Origin: Bryobacterales bacterium
GTDB taxonomy: Bacteria; Acidobacteriota; Terriglobia; Bryobacterales; Bryobacteraceae
Direction: 5' to 3'
NCBI GenBank assembly: GCA_003132865.1
Contig: PKYZ01000115.1
Coordinates: 1,100-7,976 of the forward strand
Length of the DNA: 6,877 bases
The notes beneath the pieces were generated by a model. The model was given only the letters and a program-made list of their open reading frames with translations. It did no database searches and was not told the origin of the DNA. This document shows positions 6,358 to 6,877 of the stretch, piece after piece. Every line of letters begins with the position of its first letter. The first letter of the stretch is position 1. The translations under genes were made by a program, and so were the position numbers.

Positions 6358-6877
6358 GTGCCAAAACAGTACCTTGGACATCTCTCCTCGCACGATCCTC
6401 TGCATCTCTATCTGGTGCAGGAGGTCCTGCCGCAAATAGGAGTCCGCAACGGTGCGGCCGACTTCCGGGTCTTCAGCATGAAGGACAGCAAAGTCTATCT
6501 CTACGAGGAGCGCCACAGTTGCGCCCAAGTAGTCGGCAAGTTCTTCGTGAGTGGCGGCCACCACACGGCCGACGCCATCCAGCGCATGCGCCAGGAGTTC
6601 GATAATCTGCAGTTACTCCGCGGCTACGGGCTGGCCGGCTACCCGCATCACGTCGTTCGTCCGCTGGGCACGAATGCCTGTCTCAACAGTATTTTGGTAG
6701 AGGAATATGCCAAGGGCGTCCCGCTAAGCGCTTTCGTCAACGAGGCGATCCACCAAGGGCAATCCCAGCCACTTTTCGACAAGTTAACCGCCCTGGCTTA
6801 CTTCCTGGCGACCCTGCACAACCGCACCGCGAACGGGCAGGGCGTGGATTTTCACCAAGACTGCGCCTACCTGGACC
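6358..6877 (+). CDS. Probable APH/choline-kinase-like phosphotransferase, N-terminal part (cut by window edge)
   Basis: A GTG start preceded by GGAGAG opens a frame that stays open to the window edge (173 residues). The visible part reads like the N-lobe of a protein-kinase-like fold enzyme: strands around FRVF (36-39) and KVYLYEE (45-51), then VVGKFF (58-63), where Lys61 would bind ATP phosphates. Glu80 in RMRQEF is the candidate partner glutamate, VEEYAKGVPL (114-123) looks like the hinge, and LAYFLATLHN (146-155) is a pattern common in aminoglycoside phosphotransferase and choline kinase relatives. The catalytic HxD and metal-binding DxD motifs should lie beyond the edge, so activity and substrate cannot be judged. 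No signal peptide or membrane segment is seen. Codons such as ATA, TTA, CTA and GTA are visibly more common than in the permease genes. A Ser/Thr-kinase relative is the main alternative. Confidence 0.6.
   Translation, partial: MPKQYLGHLSSHDPLHLYLVQEVLPQIGVRNGAADFRVFSMKDSKVYLYEERHSCAQVVGKFFVSGGHHTADAIQRMRQEFDNLQLLRGYGLAGYPHHVVRPLGTNACLNSILVEEYAKGVPLSAFVNEAIHQGQSQPLFDKLTALAYFLATLHNRTANGQGVDFHQDCAYLD

Noticed and set aside
6323..6439. 38-codon frame (ATG 6323) overlapping the start of the kinase-like gene
   Set aside because: No ribosome binding site and no recognisable product; a regulatory upstream frame is possible but unsupported.
1..6877. CRISPR array, defence system, transposase, or ABC ATPase partner for the permeases
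   Set aside because: No regularly spaced repeats, and no coding region other than the four described has recognisable motifs (no Walker A/ABC signature, DDE or recombinase motifs).

Overview
The window looks like a piece of an Acidobacteria chromosome, most like the Solibacter/Bryobacter side of the phylum. This rests on two large permeases of the ADOP type (acidobacterial duplicated orphan permease, TIGR03434), a family known as big paralogous sets in Acidobacteria, on the high GC content, and on the weak use of Shine-Dalgarno sites. The phylum call is an inference from gene content; no marker gene is present.

Layout: (1) 1-1093, minus strand, N-terminal 364 residues of an ADOP permease that runs off the left edge. 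(2) 1094-1133, a 40-bp gap holding a probable promoter whose -10 lies in a perfect inverted repeat ending at the start codon. (3) 1134-3287, minus strand, a complete secreted S9-family serine peptidase. (4) 3288-3399, a 112-bp divergent intergenic region with two back-to-back perfect hairpins, framed by near-identical inverted start-site sequences. (5) 3400-5856, plus strand, a complete 818-residue ADOP permease. (6) 5857-6357, a 501-bp gap with no convincing gene, starting with a 38% GC patch that carries nested inverted repeats built from a CGGTAA motif and ending with an extended -10 promoter. (7) 6358-6877, plus strand, the N-terminal 173 residues of a probable APH/choline-kinase-like phosphotransferase that runs off the right edge.

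How they may work together: the peptidase is predicted to be exported, and both permeases have the MacB/FtsX architecture with large extracytoplasmic domains. No ABC ATPase is encoded in the window, as is usual for ADOPs. The peptidase and left permease are on the same strand 40 bp apart and could be co-transcribed, while the right permease is divergent from the peptidase. A shared cell-envelope role is possible but unproven. The kinase-like gene has its own promoter and visibly more AT-ending codons, and appears unrelated to the rest.

No CRISPR array, RNA gene, transposase, integrase, toxin-antitoxin or recognisable defence genes were found. The sequence-level novelty lies in the intergenic DNA: paired start-site repeats, tandem hairpins, a leaderless-type promoter/operator, and the CGGTAA palindrome cluster.
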